DNA of 54,032 nt from Chthoniobacterales bacterium (GTDB lineage Bacteria > Verrucomicrobiota > Verrucomicrobiia > Chthoniobacterales > UBA10450). The notes under the pieces are model-generated. The model saw nothing but the letters and a program-made list of their open reading frames with translations, did no database searches and had not been told where the DNA came from. The position numbers and the translations under genes are program-made. Of this stretch, positions 25,647 to 33,731 are shown piece by piece. The stretch covers positions 1 through 54,032 of the forward strand of contig JACDGS010000028.1 of assembly GCA_013821455.1 (NCBI GenBank), in the 5' to 3' direction. Position 1 is the stretch's first letter. Every line of letters begins with the position of its first letter.

Positions 25647-25934
25647 TCAGTTCATGGCGCAGGGGAGGCAGTGATTGCTGGCGTCGCGGGAGCTACGGAG
25701 GGTGGCGGGAGAACTGGGTGCATTCGCGTGCAGCGCCGGAGCGGCTGTTCCGCTGGTGTTTCCTGCCGATTCTTTTAGGTCTTGTAAGGCTGGAATATTT
25801 CCGGCGAGGGCATCGTCAAGGACTTTGAGAATTTTGGTTATCTTGTAGTAAAGCGTCTCGCCGTCCGGAGTAAGAATGGCTGAATTAGGAATGTTTTCCG
25901 GTTGGGCATCGGCGATCTTGGAGTAATCCACCAT
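25647..25934 (-). CDS. Small hypothetical protein heading the cassette
   Basis: A possible 95-residue protein starts MVDYSKIADAQPENIPNSAI, continues LTPDGETLYYKITKILKVLDDALAGN and ends in a low-complexity Ala/Ser tail. It lies 21 bases before the unknown membrane protein on the same strand. No family is recognised. The frame is open upstream to 26045, but that part is Arg-rich and looks non-coding. It could be the remnant of a longer gene. Confidence 0.4.
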   Translation of the reverse strand: MVDYSKIADAQPENIPNSAILTPDGETLYYKITKILKVLDDALAGNIPALQDLKESAGNTSGTAAPALHANAPSSPATLRSSRDASNHCLPCAMN

Positions 25935-26266
25935 GACCTTGCCGCATTTGGCACGATCGTCTTTGAATCCGCGGGATGTTGATAACCGGCCTCCGCGGCC
26001 TGCCTGTCTTCTACGGGCGAGTGCGATGGGGCGGGGTCTCTGCATGTTCCCATCTCAACAAATGGAACGTAGATCGCCTATCGGGTGCATCACCTGAATT
26101 ACGCATGTGGAACGATCCGCGTGCGGCGCCCATCGACTATCGGGGATTACCTGACATCTGCCGTCAGGGATGTCAGGGATGAAAAAATCTTTCGCTCCCA
26201 CAGGATTTTTCTTTTTTGTCAGAGGCTCTCCTGATAAATCACTGATTTCTCGCGGCATAGAATCAA
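25935..26266. other. Divergent intergenic region
   Basis: About 330 bases separate the minus-strand cassette from the regulator on the plus strand. No gene is convincing. A hairpin CCTGACATC-TGCCGTCAGG-GATGTCAGG lies near 26150-26178, and the bases just before the regulator are AT-rich (TTTTTCTTTTTTGTC). Promoters for both directions are expected here but none is clear. Confidence 0.45.
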
Positions 26267-26971
26267 ATGGGTTTCCCTGAAAAACTCTCGGTGTTGATCG
26301 TGCATCACGCTCCGTTGATGCGCTTCGGCTTGGCTACTTTAATTCGCTCGAGCCGGCGTTTTCGAATTGCCGGTGAAACGGGCGAAGCGCCAACTGCGCG
26401 CCGCCTTTTTGCGCAGACTAAGCCGAGCCTGGTCGTTCTCAGCCTGAGTTTGCGGCAGGGTGATGGCTTTTCGCTGCTGAAAGACTTTCGGAAGATGGAC
26501 TCATCCGCGCGGGCGGTGGTGGTGACGGCACGGCAGGATTCTCTCTCGCTCCAGCGCGCGTTTAAAGCGGGGGCGCGAGGCTTTGTCGTGACCGAGGATG
26601 AGGCGGTCGAGGTTCTAGATGCCCTTGAGCAGGTCGCCGCGGGAGAGCTGTATGCGAGCGGCACGGTGTCGCGCCGGCTTTTGCAAATGCTGGCGCGCGG
26701 GCAGGTGGAGATTCCGCAAGATGGTTGCGGGAGATTGAGCGACCGCGAGTTGCAGGTCTTCCGGCTCATCGGCAGCGGACTAGGAACCTCGCGTGTCGCG
26801 AGCGAGATGCATCTCAGCGTGAAGACGATTGAGACGCATCGCCAACGGATCAAGCAGAAGCTCGGCCTAACGACGGGGACGGAGTTGACCCAGCGCGCCA
26901 CGCAATTCTTGCTGGAGGCGGCGCGTCGCCGCAGCCGGCCCGGCGGTTTCAGCCTCTCCTCTTCGCGCTGA
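26267..26971 (+). CDS. LuxR/NarL-type regulator with degenerate receiver domain
   Basis: The 234-residue protein has the receiver + LuxR-HTH layout, but the receiver lacks its chemistry. The acidic pair is His13-His14 (VLIVHHAPLMR), the phospho-acceptor position is Ser59 (SLVVLSLSLRQGDG), and the conserved Lys is Thr109 (GFVVTED). Thr87 is kept. The HTH is intact: LSDRELQVFRLIGSGLGTSRVASEMHLSVKTIETHRQRIK (about residues 155-195). It is therefore probably not controlled by aspartyl phosphorylation. Its stop overlaps the start of the next gene (TGATG). No histidine kinase is near. Confidence 0.9.
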   Translation: MGFPEKLSVLIVHHAPLMRFGLATLIRSSRRFRIAGETGEAPTARRLFAQTKPSLVVLSLSLRQGDGFSLLKDFRKMDSSARAVVVTARQDSLSLQRAFKAGARGFVVTEDEAVEVLDALEQVAAGELYASGTVSRRLLQMLARGQVEIPQDGCGRLSDRELQVFRLIGSGLGTSRVASEMHLSVKTIETHRQRIKQKLGLTTGTELTQRATQFLLEAARRRSRPGGFSLSSSR

Positions 26972-27714
26972 TGGGAATGCGACGGCCCTTTCGGATTCTT
27001 ATATTCCTAGTCTTTGCTTCGCCACTTAACGAAGGTCAGGGCGCGAGCGATTTGTCGCCTCCCATCGACGCGTTGATTCCGTGGTTGCTGCGCGAAGACA
27101 CGCAACTGCGGGGGATTCCCTTTGCGGAAGTGATCTTCGATGCCACGGGCAAGAAGGTAATCGCGATCGGTCCGAAGAATGCGACGGATCGCCGCGTCGT
27201 CGGACAGATCTCGACCGTGCTCGATGAAGTCGTTAGGCGACTGAATGCGCCGGAAAGCGTGATCCAAGGTATCCCGAGGATTAACGAGGTGAGCAGTCAC
27301 TTCGAGGATACGATGCGGACGCTACTGGATGCAGTTCCGGGATTGAGCTGCGATTTCCCGCGAACGGTCGAGGGACACGTGCAGCGCTCCGGTTATCCAG
27401 ATTTGCGCCTGGTCGATAAGGAAACCAACCACGTCTTCTATCTCGATCCGAAGCTTTATGCGGCGGGCAGCCGGGACAGCAGCTTTCGCACGTTTTATTT
27501 TGAGCCGAAGAACTCGACCAACAAGGTACGCGAAGACGCGGTCCACTTCATCGTCGGGTTCGAGCACGCGCCGGGAAAGGATGGACACTGGAAATTTACC
27601 CGCTGGGATTTGGTCGATCTGGCGCATTTTCAAGTGAAGCTGAAAGCGGAGTTCCAGGGGAGTAATCACGATATGTATCGCCCGGATGCCATCGTGGCGA
27701 AGAGTGCTCGTTAG
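26971..27714 (+). CDS. Unknown exported protein with PD-(D/E)XK-like motif
   Basis: The 247-residue product starts with a probable signal peptide (MRRPFRILIFLVFASPLNEG). It is not recognised. A segment SGYPDLRLVD followed by NHVFYLDPKLYAAG (about residues 137-162) spaces a PD, and then D-x-K, as in the PD-(D/E)XK nuclease fold; FRTFYFEPKNS and AVHFIVGFEHAPG follow as strands. This is only a motif-level resemblance. It is coupled to the degenerate regulator upstream, and its TAG stop lies in a reverse 9-mer at 27708. Confidence 0.6.
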   Translation: MGMRRPFRILIFLVFASPLNEGQGASDLSPPIDALIPWLLREDTQLRGIPFAEVIFDATGKKVIAIGPKNATDRRVVGQISTVLDEVVRRLNAPESVIQGIPRINEVSSHFEDTMRTLLDAVPGLSCDFPRTVEGHVQRSGYPDLRLVDKETNHVFYLDPKLYAAGSRDSSFRTFYFEPKNSTNKVREDAVHFIVGFEHAPGKDGHWKFTRWDLVDLAHFQVKLKAEFQGSNHDMYRPDAIVAKSAR

Positions 27715-27720
27715 GCTGAG

Positions 27721-30700
27721 CTAAGTCTCGGAAGGAGTCGCTGCGATGGCAGCGGGTTTCGCAGCGTGCGCCGACGCCTTTGTGTCGGAGGCAAAACCGC
27801 GAATCACCACGTAGAAAACCGGCGTCAACAACAGCCCGAAGAAGGTTACGCCGAGCATCCCGAAGAAAACCGCTGTGCCTAACGACTGCCGCATTTCCGC
27901 GCCCGCCCCGCTCGCGATGACCAGCGGGACGACGCCGAGAATGAAAGCGAACGAGGTCATGAGGATCGGGCGCAAACGCAGCCGGCACGCTTCGACTGCG
28001 GCGGCGAAACGATCCTTCCCTGCGTGCTCCTGTTGTCGTGCGAACTCAACGATGAGGATGGCGTTTTTGCTCGCCAACCCGACGAGCACGACGAAGCCGA
28101 TCTGGGTGAGAATGTTGTTGTCGAAGCCGCGCAACATCACGCCGACTATTGCACTCAGCAGACACATCGGCACGATCAGGATGACGGCGAGCGGCAGGGT
28201 CCAGCTCTCGTATTGCGCGGCCAACGTGAGGAAAACGAAGAGCACGCAGAGCGGAAAAATATAAAGCGCGGTGTTGCCCGCGGCGCGCTGCTGGTAGGCG
28301 AGATCGGTCCACTCGAAGCTCATTCCGTTAGGCAAATTTTCGCGCGCGAGCCGCTCCATGGTGTCGAGCGATTGCCCGGAGCTGAAGCCTTTCGCGGTGT
28401 CGCCGTTGATCTCCGCCGCGGGGAAAAGGTTGTAGCGCACGACGCGATCGGGGCCGGTCGTTTCCTTGATGTTCATGACCGAACCGAGCGGCACGATGCC
28501 CCCGGCGGCGTTGCGTGTTTTCAAACGCGCGATGTCGGAAACATCATCGCGAAATTGTGAGTCGGCCTGCGCGGTCACGCGATAAGTGCGGCCGAAAAGA
28601 TTGAACTCGTTCACAAAAGTCGAGCCGAGATAAATTTGGAGCGTGTCGAAAATATTGCCTAACGGGACGTTCAACATCTTCGCTTTGGTTCGATCGACTT
28701 CGGCGAAAAGCTGCGGGGTCGAGGCGCGAAATTGGGTGAAGACCTGGACCAAACCGGGATCGGCGCGTGCGGCTTGAATCGTCTTGTCGGTCGCGGCCTG
28801 GAGCGCGCGCAGGCCGGCGCCGGAACGATCCTGCACTTCCATTTTGAAGCCGCCGCCCGTGCCGAGCCCGCGCACCGGCGGCGGTGGAATGACCGCGATC
28901 TGCGCGCCTTGCACGCTGGCCAGTTGCTTGCGCAGATTGCCGATCACGGCGGGGCCATCGAGCTTCCGTCCGCGTTGGTCGAAAGGTGCGAAAACAGGAA
29001 AGAGCGCGGCGGCGTTCGAGCTGTTCGCGCGGGTCGCGCCGGAGAATCCGGTAAAGGCGACGACCTGGCTGATGCCGGGCGTTTTCAGGGCGAGCGCGAT
29101 GGTTTGCCTAACGACGGCATCGGTCCGCTCGAGCGACGCGCCATCCGGCAATTGCATGGCGATGATCGCGTAGCCTTGGTCGAGCGCGGGAATGAATCCG
29201 ACCGGCACGCGCTTGAAAGCGAAGAAGGTGAGCACGAGCAGGATCGCGTAAACGACGAGGGCGAGGCCGCTGCGCCGGATCAGTCGCCCAACTGTGGGCA
29301 CATAAACGCCCACGGTTTTTTCGAAGAACCGATTAAACCCGCGGAAGAGCCAGCCGAAAACGCGGTCGAGCAAGCGGCCGAACCAATCGCGTTTTGCCTC
29401 GCGCGGCTGGAGCAAAATGGCTCCGAGCGCCGGACTCAAAGTGAGCGAAACGAAGGCCGAGATCATGGTCGAAACCGCGATCGTTAGGGCGAATTGCCGG
29501 TAGAATTGTCCGCTGATTCCGCTGATGAAGGCGGTCGGGACGAAGACCGCCGCGAGCACGAGCGCGACCGAAACGACTGGGCCGCCGACTTCGTCCATGG
29601 CTTTGCGCGCGGCGTCGGCGGGCTTGAGTCCTTCCTCGATGTTGCGCTCGATATTTTCGACCACCACGATGGCGTCATCGACCACGATGCCGATGGCAAG
29701 AACGAGGCCGAAAAGTGAGAGGTTGTTGAGCGAAAATCCGAGTGCCGACATGGCCGCGAAGGTGCCGATGAGCGAGACCGGAATCGCCACCAGCGGAATG
29801 ACCGTCGCGCGCCACGATTGCAGGAAAATCATGACCACGAGCACGACCAAAATAACGGCCTCGAAGATGGTGTGGAAGACCGCGTTGACCGATTCCTCGA
29901 CGAAGACGGTTGGGTCGTAAACGATGGTGTAGCCGAGACCTTTCGGGAAATCCTCGGCCAGCTTCGCCACGGTGGCCCGAATGGCGTGGGCGGTGGCAAT
30001 CGCGTTCGAGCCGGGCCGCTGCTGGACGACGAGCGCGACGGCCGAGGTCGCGTCCTTTTCGTTAGGGAAACCGAGGTAGCTGTTGACCGAATAATCGAGC
30101 CCGCCGAGCTGGACGCGGGCGACATCTTTTACCCTAACGACGCGGCCCTGGTCGCCGGTCTTGATCACGATATCGCCGAACTGCGCCGGATCGACCAGCC
30201 GGCCGAGCGTGTTCACGGAAAGTTGAAAAGCGTGCCCGGGCCCGACCGGTTGCTGGCCGATGACGCCGGCGGCGACCTGCACATTTTGCTCGCGCAACGC
30301 GGTCACGACGTCGGTCGCGGTCAGGTTGACCGAGGAAAGTTTCTCCGGATCGAGCCAGATGCGCATGCTGTATTCGCGCCCGCCGAAAGCATTCACGGCG
30401 CCGACGCCGTCGAGCCGCCGCAGCACGTCGATCACATGCAGCGTGGCGTAGTTGCTGATGTAGAGCTGGTCGTAGCGTTTGTTAGGCGAAAGCAGGTGCA
30501 CGACGAGAAGCAAATCGGGTGAACTCTTGTCGGTCGTGACGCCGATGCGCTGCACTTCCTCGGGCAAGCGCGGTACCGCGGTGGCGACGCGGTTTTGCAC
30601 GAGGACCTGCGCTTTATCGAGGTCGGTCCCGAGCTTGAACGTGATCGTTAGGGTCATCGAGCCGTCGGTCGTGCATTGCGAGGTGAGGTAGAGCATGTCC

Positions 30701-30924
30701 TCGACGCCGTTGATCGCCTGCTCGAGCGGCGTGGCCACGGTCTCGGAGATGACCTGCGGATTTGCGCCTGGGTAACTGGTGGTCACGACCACGGTCGGCG
30801 GCGCGACTTCGGGATATTGCGCGATCGGCAAGGTGAAATAGGCGATGCCGCCGACGATCATGATCACGATCGAAATCACCGCCGCGAAAATCGGACGGCT
30901 GATAAAGAAGTGAGAAAAGTTCAC
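27721..30924 (-). CDS. RND multidrug efflux permease (AcrB/MexB type)
   Basis: The 1067-residue inner-membrane pump has 12 helices and two large periplasmic loops. It begins MNFSHFFISRPIFAAVISIV and keeps the proton-relay acids in GIVVDDAIVVVENIERN and the Lys in LASKNAILIVEFA. HAE1-type features (PIAQYPEVAPPTVVV, SGATRANSSNAAALF) support drug or hydrophobe efflux. It overlaps the adaptor gene by four bases. No outer-membrane factor (TolC-like) gene is adjacent, so that partner must be encoded elsewhere. Confidence 0.95.
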   Translation of the reverse strand: MNFSHFFISRPIFAAVISIVIMIVGGIAYFTLPIAQYPEVAPPTVVVTTSYPGANPQVISETVATPLEQAINGVEDMLYLTSQCTTDGSMTLTITFKLGTDLDKAQVLVQNRVATAVPRLPEEVQRIGVTTDKSSPDLLLVVHLLSPNKRYDQLYISNYATLHVIDVLRRLDGVGAVNAFGGREYSMRIWLDPEKLSSVNLTATDVVTALREQNVQVAAGVIGQQPVGPGHAFQLSVNTLGRLVDPAQFGDIVIKTGDQGRVVRVKDVARVQLGGLDYSVNSYLGFPNEKDATSAVALVVQQRPGSNAIATAHAIRATVAKLAEDFPKGLGYTIVYDPTVFVEESVNAVFHTIFEAVILVVLVVMIFLQSWRATVIPLVAIPVSLIGTFAAMSALGFSLNNLSLFGLVLAIGIVVDDAIVVVENIERNIEEGLKPADAARKAMDEVGGPVVSVALVLAAVFVPTAFISGISGQFYRQFALTIAVSTMISAFVSLTLSPALGAILLQPREAKRDWFGRLLDRVFGWLFRGFNRFFEKTVGVYVPTVGRLIRRSGLALVVYAILLVLTFFAFKRVPVGFIPALDQGYAIIAMQLPDGASLERTDAVVRQTIALALKTPGISQVVAFTGFSGATRANSSNAAALFPVFAPFDQRGRKLDGPAVIGNLRKQLASVQGAQIAVIPPPPVRGLGTGGGFKMEVQDRSGAGLRALQAATDKTIQAARADPGLVQVFTQFRASTPQLFAEVDRTKAKMLNVPLGNIFDTLQIYLGSTFVNEFNLFGRTYRVTAQADSQFRDDVSDIARLKTRNAAGGIVPLGSVMNIKETTGPDRVVRYNLFPAAEINGDTAKGFSSGQSLDTMERLARENLPNGMSFEWTDLAYQQRAAGNTALYIFPLCVLFVFLTLAAQYESWTLPLAVILIVPMCLLSAIVGVMLRGFDNNILTQIGFVVLVGLASKNAILIVEFARQQEHAGKDRFAAAVEACRLRLRPILMTSFAFILGVVPLVIASGAGAEMRQSLGTAVFFGMLGVTFFGLLLTPVFYVVIRGFASDTKASAHAAKPAAIAATPSET

Positions 30925-32129
30925 TGGCCGGACGCGCTCTTCTTCTTCGCGTCGGTGCTCACCGGCGCCGTGGTATTCCCGGCCGCGCCGGCGACAAAAT
31001 TCTGGATCGGTTCTTCCTTCGCCTCGACCGCGATTCCGGGTCGGACGTTTTGCAATCCGAGCACGATCACGCGTTCGTTAGGCTTGAGTCCTTCGCTCAT
31101 GACGCGCAGCCCGTCGTTCAGCGGACCGGGTTTTACCTTGCGATATTCCGCCTTGTTTTCGGCGTTCACGATCCAGACGAATTTTTGCGATTGATCGGAC
31201 ACGACCGCTTCGTCCGGGATCAAAACCGCCTGGTGAGGTGAACTTCCGAGCAACTGCAGCCTAACGAATTGTCCCGGGATTAAAATGAAATCGGGATTAT
31301 CGAAAACGGCGCGGCCCTGAATCGTCGCCGTGTCCACGTCGATGCGATTTTCGACGAAATTCATTCGGCCCTGATGCGGATAACCTTCCTCGTCGGCGAG
31401 AGCGAGCCGGACCGGATTGGCTACGTCGCGCGAGCTGCGGCGCTCGCCTGATTTGTCGAGGCGGACGTATTTCATGTAGGCCTGCTCATCGGCTTCGAAG
31501 TAGGCGTAGATCGGGTCGAGCGACACGATGGTGGTGAGGAGCGTAGCGGTCGCCGCGCCGCCGCTGATCAGGTTGCCTTCGCTCACGACATGGCGGTTGA
31601 TCCGCCCACTCACCGGCGCGGTGATGCGGGTGAAATCGAGATTTAATTGGGCGGCTTTCACTTCGGCCTGCGCCACCTGCAACGCCGCCGCAGCCCCGAG
31701 TTGCTTGCTCCGCTGATCGTCGAGATCCTGCGAGGCCACGACTTTTTTCGTAGCGAGCTCTTCCGTGCGCTTGAGGTTGGCGTCGGCGAGCGCGAGCCCC
31801 GCTTCGGCCTCCTTCTGTTGCGCGGCCGCGCGATCAAAGACCGCCTGATAAGGCCGCGGATCGATCACGAAAAGAAGGTCGCCCTTTTTCACCATCTGCC
31901 CGTCCTTGAAATGAATAGACTCGAGGTAGCCGCTGACCTGCGCGCGCACGTCGACTTCATCCACCGCCGCGAGCCGGCCGGTATAATCATCCCAATCCGT
32001 CACCTCTTTTTGCAAAGCCTTGATTACGGTGACCGCAGGCGGCGGCGGTCCCGGCGGCTTCTTCCCGCCGCCGCAAGCGGCTAAGAGCAGGGCCAACCCG
32101 AGCGCCATGCTTCGTGCAAATATTTTCAT
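30921..32129 (-). CDS. RND efflux periplasmic adaptor (AcrA type)
   Basis: The 402-residue lipoprotein starts MKIFARSMALGLALLLAACG (lipobox AAC). Adaptor parts in order: VDVRAQVSGYLESIHFKDGQ (lipoyl half), a coiled-coil hairpin (about residues 95-160), LDFTRITAPVSGRINRHVVS (second lipoyl half), and beta-barrel and membrane-proximal domains with ALADEEGYPHQGRMNFVENR. The ATG at 32129 starts the lipoprotein signal. The operator-like dyad at 32185-32203 lies 56 bases upstream, between this gene and the divergent Rrf2 regulator. Confidence 0.95.
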   Translation of the reverse strand: MKIFARSMALGLALLLAACGGGKKPPGPPPPAVTVIKALQKEVTDWDDYTGRLAAVDEVDVRAQVSGYLESIHFKDGQMVKKGDLLFVIDPRPYQAVFDRAAAQQKEAEAGLALADANLKRTEELATKKVVASQDLDDQRSKQLGAAAALQVAQAEVKAAQLNLDFTRITAPVSGRINRHVVSEGNLISGGAATATLLTTIVSLDPIYAYFEADEQAYMKYVRLDKSGERRSSRDVANPVRLALADEEGYPHQGRMNFVENRIDVDTATIQGRAVFDNPDFILIPGQFVRLQLLGSSPHQAVLIPDEAVVSDQSQKFVWIVNAENKAEYRKVKPGPLNDGLRVMSEGLKPNERVIVLGLQNVRPGIAVEAKEEPIQNFVAGAAGNTTAPVSTDAKKKSASGQ

Positions 32130-32184
32130 GACGTGGTAGTCTTCAATGCCTCCGAGAACGACTTGGGGAAACGAATCTTTAAAG

Positions 32185-32203
32185 TGTAACGGAAACAATT
32201 ACA
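32185..32203. promoter_or_regulatory. Operator-like dyad, copy 1 (rrf2 / RND pump)
   Basis: TGTAACGGAAACAATTACA has half-sites TGTAA and TTACA nine bases apart and is followed by GTTTT. It lies between the divergent RND operon and the Rrf2-type gene, 10 bases before the latter's start. The same dyad (TGTAACG-N7-TTACAGTT) recurs at 33646. It is the likely binding site of the adjacent regulator. Confidence 0.7.
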
Positions 32204-32213
32204 GTTTTACCTC

Positions 32214-32630
32214 GTGGTCAACCAACAGTTCACTTTTGCCGTTCATATCCTGACCGCGCTCGCATTTGCGGACGAGACGATGGATTCGCAAGAACTGGCC
32301 GAAAGCGTCAATACTAATCCCGTGGTCATCCGCCGGCTTCTACTGGGGCTGCGCCACGCCCATCTGGTCGAGACTTACACGGGCAAGCATGGCGGTACCA
32401 AACTGAGCCGCAAGCCGGCGCAGATTTCGCTGCTCGAAGTCTACGACGCGGTCCAGCCGCGGCCTGTCATCGCGATTAACGAGCGCAAAGCGTCGAAGCA
32501 TTGCCGGGTGAGTTGCAACATGCGCGAGATCATGAGCGGCGTGGCCGCGGGTGCGGAAGGCGCGGTGCGTGAGCATCTGCGTGGGATTACTTTGCAGAAG
32601 CTGCTGCGCAAAGTGCGCCGCGCTGCCTAA
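32214..32630 (+). CDS. Rrf2-family transcriptional regulator
   Basis: The 138-residue protein has the Rrf2 winged helix (FAVHILTALAFADETMDSQE, LAESVNTNPVVIRRLLLGL, HLVETYTGKHGGTKLSRKP). Two cysteines in KHCRVSCNM could be redox-reactive, though the Fe-S triad of IscR/NsrR is not evident. The start is GTG at 32214. Its position beside an RND pump and the shared dyads suggest that it represses the pump, itself and the SDR/MFS pair. The stop TAA lies in a 9-mer (32625). Confidence 0.85.
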   Translation: MVNQQFTFAVHILTALAFADETMDSQELAESVNTNPVVIRRLLLGLRHAHLVETYTGKHGGTKLSRKPAQISLLEVYDAVQPRPVIAINERKASKHCRVSCNMREIMSGVAAGAEGAVREHLRGITLQKLLRKVRRAA

Positions 32631-32697
32631 CGAGCGAACTTCGTCAGGTCTTTGGTCGATCGCGCAACTCCGTGCGACGGCGTCGCCCATCTGCGTC

Positions 32698-32810
32698 GCG
32701 TAACACAGGCTTCCAGCCTGTCAGGTCGAGCGGGCTTCCAGCCCGGCGTTTCGCAAGCTGCGGGCAAGATGCCCGCGCGACCTGACGGCCAGGATGGCCA
32801 TGTTACGCCG
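32698..32810. repeat. Family B palindromic repeat, copy 1
   Basis: The ends GCGTAACACAGG and GGCCATGTTACGCC are complementary at their tips. Inside are short hairpins CAGGCTTCCAGCCTG, CGGGCTTCCAGCCCG and GCGGGCAAGATGCCCGC. The element fills most of the gap between the Rrf2 and SDR genes. A second copy is at 38591-38676. Confidence 0.8.
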
Positions 32811-32842
32811 TCGCAGTCATTCCCCCGGCGGTGCTATTCTCG

Positions 32843-33598
32843 TTAGGCTGCCCCTCTCTGGGCCATGCCGCCATCGACGAGCAACTCGGTGCCCGTGACA
32901 AACGCACTATCATCGGAAGCGAGATAGGACACAGCCTTGGCAATCTCTTCAGACTGGCCTATCCGGCCCAAAGGCACTTTGGCGGCCATGCCTTTTGCCA
33001 TCTTCTCCACTTCTTCCTTCGCCAAACCCATCTTCCCGAAAATCGGCGTTTCGATCGGCCCGGGACTGACGACGTTGACGCGGATCTTTTTGCTCGCGAG
33101 TTCGATGGCCAGAGTCTTGGCCAGACTGTTCAGGGCCGCTTTACCCGCGGCGTAAATGCTCGCGCCCGGCATCCCCAAATGGACTGCCACGGTGGAAGTG
33201 AAGATGACCGACGCGCCGTCGCTCAGCAGCGGTAGCGCGCGCTGCACGGTGAAGTAGGCGCCTTTGAAATTCGCGTCTGTCATTTCATCGAAGAGCGCTT
33301 CGTCCGCCTCCGCCAAAGGCGCGAATTTGCCGATCCCGGCATTGACGAAGAGCACGTCGATGCGGCCGACTTGCGCGCGAATGGTCTCGAAGGCGCGATC
33401 GAGATCGGCCACGCGCGAGACATCCGCGGTCACGCCCAGGGTGTCGTCGCCAATTTCTTTCGCCGCTTTTTCCACGGCGTCGGCCTTGCGGCCGATAATG
33501 ACGACCCGCGCTCCCTGCGCCTTGAATTCGTGCGCGGTGGCGAGGCCGATGCCGCTGTTTCCGCCGGTGACGACCGCAATTTTATTATTGAGTTTCAT
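32843..33598 (-). CDS. Short-chain dehydrogenase/reductase
   Basis: The 251-residue classical SDR has the cofactor loop VVTGGNSGIGLA, NAGIGKFAPL, the catalytic Ser and Tyr-Lys in ASVIFTSTVAV and SIYAAGKAALNS, and the end FVTGTELLVDGG. The residues after strand 2 (IIGRKADAVE) suggest NADP(H). Such enzymes beside Rrf2-type regulators often act on quinones or aldehydes, but the substrate is not known. An operator-like dyad lies 48 bases upstream of its start. Confidence 0.93.
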   Translation of the reverse strand: MKLNNKIAVVTGGNSGIGLATAHEFKAQGARVVIIGRKADAVEKAAKEIGDDTLGVTADVSRVADLDRAFETIRAQVGRIDVLFVNAGIGKFAPLAEADEALFDEMTDANFKGAYFTVQRALPLLSDGASVIFTSTVAVHLGMPGASIYAAGKAALNSLAKTLAIELASKKIRVNVVSPGPIETPIFGKMGLAKEEVEKMAKGMAAKVPLGRIGQSEEIAKAVSYLASDDSAFVTGTELLVDGGMAQRGAA

Positions 33599-33645
33599 AA
33601 GGTTGGTTTGTTGGAGTTGTGACGCGCTTGACCCACTGGCCAGTT

Positions 33646-33664
33646 TGTAACGAACATTATTACA
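33646..33664. promoter_or_regulatory. Operator-like dyad, copy 2 (SDR / MFS pump)
   Basis: TGTAACGAACATTATTACA has half-sites TGTAA and TTACA with the same nine-base spacing as copy 1, and the shared flank GTT follows. It lies between the divergent SDR and MFS genes, 48 and 68 bases from their starts. Confidence 0.7.
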
Positions 33665-33731
33665 GTTATCCGAGAATGGTCAAATCACGGTTGCTTTTCG
33701 TCGGCCCCGCGGGCGACCGTAGAATCAACCG

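Noticed and set aside
20499-25934. Prophage or integrative element
   Set aside because: There is no integrase, transposase, structural gene, attachment repeat or flanking tRNA; only composition and the missing 9-mer suggest transfer.
26055-26258. 67-codon minus-strand frame before the regulator
   Set aside because: No ribosome site or family resemblance, and it crosses an intergenic hairpin.
28732-29487. 251-codon frame antisense to the RND permease, and similar ones at 29818-30522
   Set aside because: These mirror the AcrB-type gene and show Arg/Glu-rich composition typical of antisense frames.
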